From an uncultured Actinomycetes bacterium (GTDB lineage: Bacteria > Actinomycetota > Thermoleophilia > Solirubrobacterales > Thermoleophilaceae), in the NCBI GenBank assembly GCA_946481495.1, contig CAMLNW010000098.1, forward strand, positions 1 through 9,416: a stretch of DNA of 9,416 bases. The letters are read 5' to 3'. Shown here piece after piece: positions 7,785 through 9,416 of this stretch (position 1 is the first letter of the stretch; every line of letters starts with the position of its first letter). The notes below the pieces were generated by a model. The model saw only the letters and a list, made by a program, of their open reading frames with translations. It was not told the origin of the DNA and made no database searches. The position numbers and the translations under genes were made by a program.

Positions 7785-7792
7785 GTGGTGGA

Positions 7793-8053
7793 ATGCCTCA
7801 GATCAGCCGCTTCTACGGAATCGTGATCACGATGTACTTCAGCGATCACAGCCCTCCGCATTTCCATGCCACGTACGCAGAACACACAGCCAAAATCGAT
7901 ATGAAGACGCTTGCTATCGCCAACGGATCCCTTCCGGCTCGTCAGCTGGAGCTGGTGCGGCGCTGGGCCGCACTGCATCGGAGCGAGTTGCTCGCCAACT
8001 GGGAGCGCGCCCGAGCCGGCCAGGACCTAACCAAGATCGAGCCCCTTCGATAG
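7793..8053 (+). CDS. DUF4160 domain protein (function unknown)
   Basis: This 86-residue protein matches the DUF4160 family along its whole length. It begins MPQISRFYGIVITMYF, followed by the signature DHSPPHFHATY (residues 17-27), an IDMKTL segment, and a C-terminal helix with LVRRWAALHRSELLANWERA. The HSPPHFH cluster of histidines (18, 22, 24) is the conserved core and could bind metal or act catalytically, but no activity is established that I can name. A longer reading from GTG at 7709 exists. The ATG at 7793 was preferred because family members start with MPxISRF, and because the upstream part is Pro/Arg-rich and lies over two hairpins. The ribosome site is weak (GGTGGTGGA). About 23 of 86 codons end in A or T, unlike the nuo genes, which suggests acquisition. 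It pairs with the DUF2442 gene ten bases downstream. Confidence 0.87.
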   Translation: MPQISRFYGIVITMYFSDHSPPHFHATYAEHTAKIDMKTLAIANGSLPARQLELVRRWAALHRSELLANWERARAGQDLTKIEPLR

Positions 8054-8063
8054 CATATCGTCC
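8051..8063 (+). promoter_or_regulatory. Possible -10 element for a leaderless DUF2442 transcript
   Basis: TAGCAT at 8051-8056 fits the TANNNT -10 pattern and includes the DUF4160 stop codon. Its expected transcription start would fall at about 8063-8064, exactly at the ATG of the DUF2442 gene, which has no Shine-Dalgarno sequence. Leaderless mRNAs are frequent in actinobacteria. The matching -35 position (8028-8033, TAACCA) is poor, so this is only a suggestion. Confidence 0.22.
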
Positions 8064-8330
8064 ATGTACAAGCTGGTTGACACGACGAGCGTCAAGGTGA
8101 TCGGCGACCACCGACTGCTTGTTGGCTTCGAGGATGGCGCTGAGGGCGAGGTCGATTTCTCCGGGTTCGAGTGGAAGGGCGTATTCGCCCCATTGAAGGA
8201 TCCCGCCTATTTCGCGCGGGTACGTCTTGGCCTCGGGACGATCGTCTGGCCCAACGAGGCAGACATCGCTCCTGAGACCCTCTACCACTGGGCCACAGAA
8301 GGACTCGACGCCACCTGGGATGTCGACTAG
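8064..8330 (+). CDS. DUF2442 domain protein (function unknown)
   Basis: This 88-residue protein matches the DUF2442 family: VKVIGDHRLLVGFEDGAEGEVDF at the start, then GVFAPLKDPAYFARVRL (39-55) and GTIVWPNEADIAPETLY (58-74). These are the conserved beta-hairpin, the FAPLxDPxxFxxV block and the VWPNxADxxPxxLY block. The family is a small single-domain fold without established biochemical activity. DUF2442 genes are commonly seen next to DUF4160 genes, as here. That pairing invites a toxin-antitoxin-like reading, which is inference only. The ATG at 8064 is the only sensible start. No Shine-Dalgarno precedes it, so translation is either coupled to the upstream gene or leaderless. About 21 of 88 codons end in A or T, the same foreign-looking usage as its partner. 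Confidence 0.88.
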   Translation: MYKLVDTTSVKVIGDHRLLVGFEDGAEGEVDFSGFEWKGVFAPLKDPAYFARVRLGLGTIVWPNEADIAPETLYHWATEGLDATWDVD

Positions 8331-8344
8331 CCGAACTCGGCGCG

Positions 8345-8373
8345 TGGACCGAGCCGGTGGGGGGCAGTAGGTT
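8345..8373 (+). promoter_or_regulatory. Putative sigma-70-type promoter for the acyl-CoA ligase gene
   Basis: TGGACC (8345-8350) resembles the -35 TTGACA at four of six positions. After a 17-base spacer, TAGGTT (8368-8373) fits the actinobacterial -10 TANNNT. The predicted start is an A near 8380, giving a leader of about 28 bases that contains the ribosome site. Spacing and placement are good, but such short matches also occur by chance. Confidence 0.4.
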
Positions 8374-8389
8374 CCTCGCAAGGGAATCG

Positions 8390-8403
8390 AGGAGGAGCGG
8401 AGG
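8390..8403 (+). promoter_or_regulatory. Ribosome binding site of the acyl-CoA ligase gene
   Basis: AGGAGGAG (8390-8397) lies ten bases before the ATG at 8408, and a second GGAGG (8399-8403) lies four bases before it. The double purine-rich site is the strongest in the window and fixes the start of this gene, whose end is outside the window. Confidence 0.7.
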
Positions 8404-8407
8404 ACGT

Positions 8408-9416
8408 ATGAACCTGGCGAGCATCCTGGCCGCGGCGGTGGAGCGGAGCGCGGAGAAGACGGCGTTCAAGCTCGACGACGTTGAACTGAGCTACGCGGCG
8501 CTGGACGAGGGGAGCGCGCGGGTGGCGGGGATGCTGAAGGCGGCGGGGGTCGGGCCTGGGGACCGGGTCGGGATCATGCTGCCGAACGTGCCGTACTTCC
8601 CGGTGGCGTACTACGGGGTGCTGCGGCTGGGGGCGGTCGTGGTGCCGATGAACGTGCTGCTTAAGGGACGTGAGGTCAAGTACTACCTCGAGGACCCGGG
8701 CGCGAAGGCGCTGATCGCGTGGCATGGGTTCGAGGAGGCGGCACGGGAGGGCGCGGACGGGCTCGACGTCGAGACGTTCGTCGTCACGCCGGGCGAGTTC
8801 GAGCAGCGGCTCGGCGAGGCGGAGCCGGCGCGCGAGACGGTCGACCGCGACGAGAGCGACACCGCCGTGATCCTCTACACGTCGGGCACGACCGGTAGCC
8901 CCAAGGGCGCCGAGCTGACGCACTCGAACATGCTGACCAACTGCCGCGTCGCGACCGACTCGGTGATCGTCGTCAACGAGGACGACCGGCTGCTCGGCGC
9001 GCTGCCGCTGTTCCACTCGTTCGGCCAGAGCTGCACAATGAACGTCGCGATCAACGCGCGGGCGATGGTGTCGCTGATCCCGCGCTTCGACCCGGCGAAG
9101 GCACTGGAGATCCTCGAGCGCGACCGGATCACGATCTTCGAGGGCGTGCCGACGATGTACAACGCGATGCTCGCCGTGCCCGACCGCGACCGCTACGACA
9201 CCTCGTCGCTGCGCGTCTGCGTCTCCGGCGGCGCGTCGCTTCCGGTCGAGACGCTGCGCGCTTTCGAGGAGGCGTTCGACTGCAAGATCCTCGAGGGCTA
9301 CGGGCTGTCGGAGACCTCGCCGGTCGCCTCGTTCAACCACCCGCACATGGAGCGCAAGGCCGGCTCGATCGGGACGCCGATCGAGGGCGTCGAGATGAAG
9401 GCGATCGACGACGCGG
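8408..9416 (+). CDS. Fatty-acyl-CoA ligase / AMP-dependent synthetase (N-terminal two-thirds, runs off right edge)
   Basis: This is an adenylate-forming enzyme of the ANL superfamily. It activates a carboxylic acid with ATP to an acyl-AMP and transfers it to CoA. The 336 visible residues include the ATP-binding P-loop YTSGTTGSPKG (157-167), PLFHSFGQ (200-207), a GVPTMYNAML segment (246-255), SGGASLP (273-279) and the adenylate-binding motif EGYGLSETSP (296-305). The overall pattern is that of long- or medium-chain fatty-acid-CoA ligases (FadD-like, EC 6.2.1.3), normally about 500 residues. The C-terminal lid domain is therefore missing only because the window ends. Exact substrate cannot be read. 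It has its own promoter candidate and ribosome site, so it is a separate unit from nuo. Codons up to about 118 favour GGG, CGG and GTG, while later ones favour GGC and CGC. Confidence 0.93.
   Translation, partial: MNLASILAAAVERSAEKTAFKLDDVELSYAALDEGSARVAGMLKAAGVGPGDRVGIMLPNVPYFPVAYYGVLRLGAVVVPMNVLLKGREVKYYLEDPGAKALIAWHGFEEAAREGADGLDVETFVVTPGEFEQRLGEAEPARETVDRDESDTAVILYTSGTTGSPKGAELTHSNMLTNCRVATDSVIVVNEDDRLLGALPLFHSFGQSCTMNVAINARAMVSLIPRFDPAKALEILERDRITIFEGVPTMYNAMLAVPDRDRYDTSSLRVCVSGGASLPVETLRAFEEAFDCKILEGYGLSETSPVASFNHPHMERKAGSIGTPIEGVEMKAIDDA

Noticed and set aside
7709..7792. GTG start at 7709 extending DUF4160 by 28 residues
   Set aside because: The extension is Pro/Arg-rich, lies over both hairpins and is absent from the family pattern, which starts MPxISRF.
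8331..8353. Small inverted repeat (CTCGG/CCGAG) after the DUF2442 gene as a terminator
   Set aside because: It has a five-base stem and eight-base loop with no T-run, and it overlaps the promoter candidate. Too weak to call.
7703..8407. Flanking direct repeats or an attachment site around the DUF4160/DUF2442 cassette
   Set aside because: Only short GC-rich similarities (such as CGGTGG near 7784 and 8355) were found by eye, which is what chance gives at this composition.
8327..9346. 339-residue minus-strand open frame opposite the acyl-CoA ligase
   Set aside because: The + strand holds an uninterrupted ANL-family enzyme with all core motifs. The minus-strand product is low-complexity Arg/His/Val/Asp.

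Overview
The window is very GC-rich (strong third-position G/C bias, frequent GTG/TTG starts) and reads as a chromosomal segment of a high-GC actinobacterium. A Thermoleophilia-type lineage (Conexibacter/Solirubrobacter-like) seems plausible from the style of the Nuo proteins. That placement rests on pattern memory, not on a search.

Layout. Positions 1-7702 hold the distal part of a nuo operon on the + strand in the canonical order: the tail of the gene before nuoH (presumably nuoG), then nuoH, nuoI, nuoJ, nuoK, nuoL, nuoM and nuoN. The genes are tightly packed. GTGA or ATGA stop/start overlaps join nuoG/nuoH, nuoK/nuoL and nuoM/nuoN, a one-base overlap joins nuoJ/nuoK, and the other junctions have gaps of 3 to 5 bases. 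Together these genes encode the whole membrane arm of respiratory complex I (NuoH, J, K, L, M, N) plus the 2x[4Fe-4S] connecting subunit NuoI. The arm passes electrons to quinone and couples this to ion pumping. The clearest oddity lies in the antiporter-like subunits: the conserved TM5 glutamate is Ala in NuoL, Asp in NuoM and retained in NuoN.

Positions 7703-7792 are non-coding and hold two strong hairpins. The first starts just after the nuoN stop and looks like the operon terminator, although it has no clear T-run. The second ends against the weak ribosome-binding region of the next gene. Positions 7793-8330 hold a two-gene cassette of small DUF4160 and DUF2442 proteins. About a quarter of its codons end in A or T, far more than in nuo, so it looks like an acquired accessory module. 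Its function is unknown.

Positions 8331-8407 are a short intergenic region with a plausible sigma-70-type promoter and a strong Shine-Dalgarno sequence. They lead into a fatty-acyl-CoA ligase gene (AMP-binding family) that runs off the right end. No gene-free stretch exceeds 300 bases. No tRNA, rRNA, CRISPR array, insertion sequence or attachment site was seen. The nuo part is ordinary housekeeping content. The DUF4160/DUF2442 cassette with its hairpin leader is the only accessory-looking piece and the best candidate for something undescribed.
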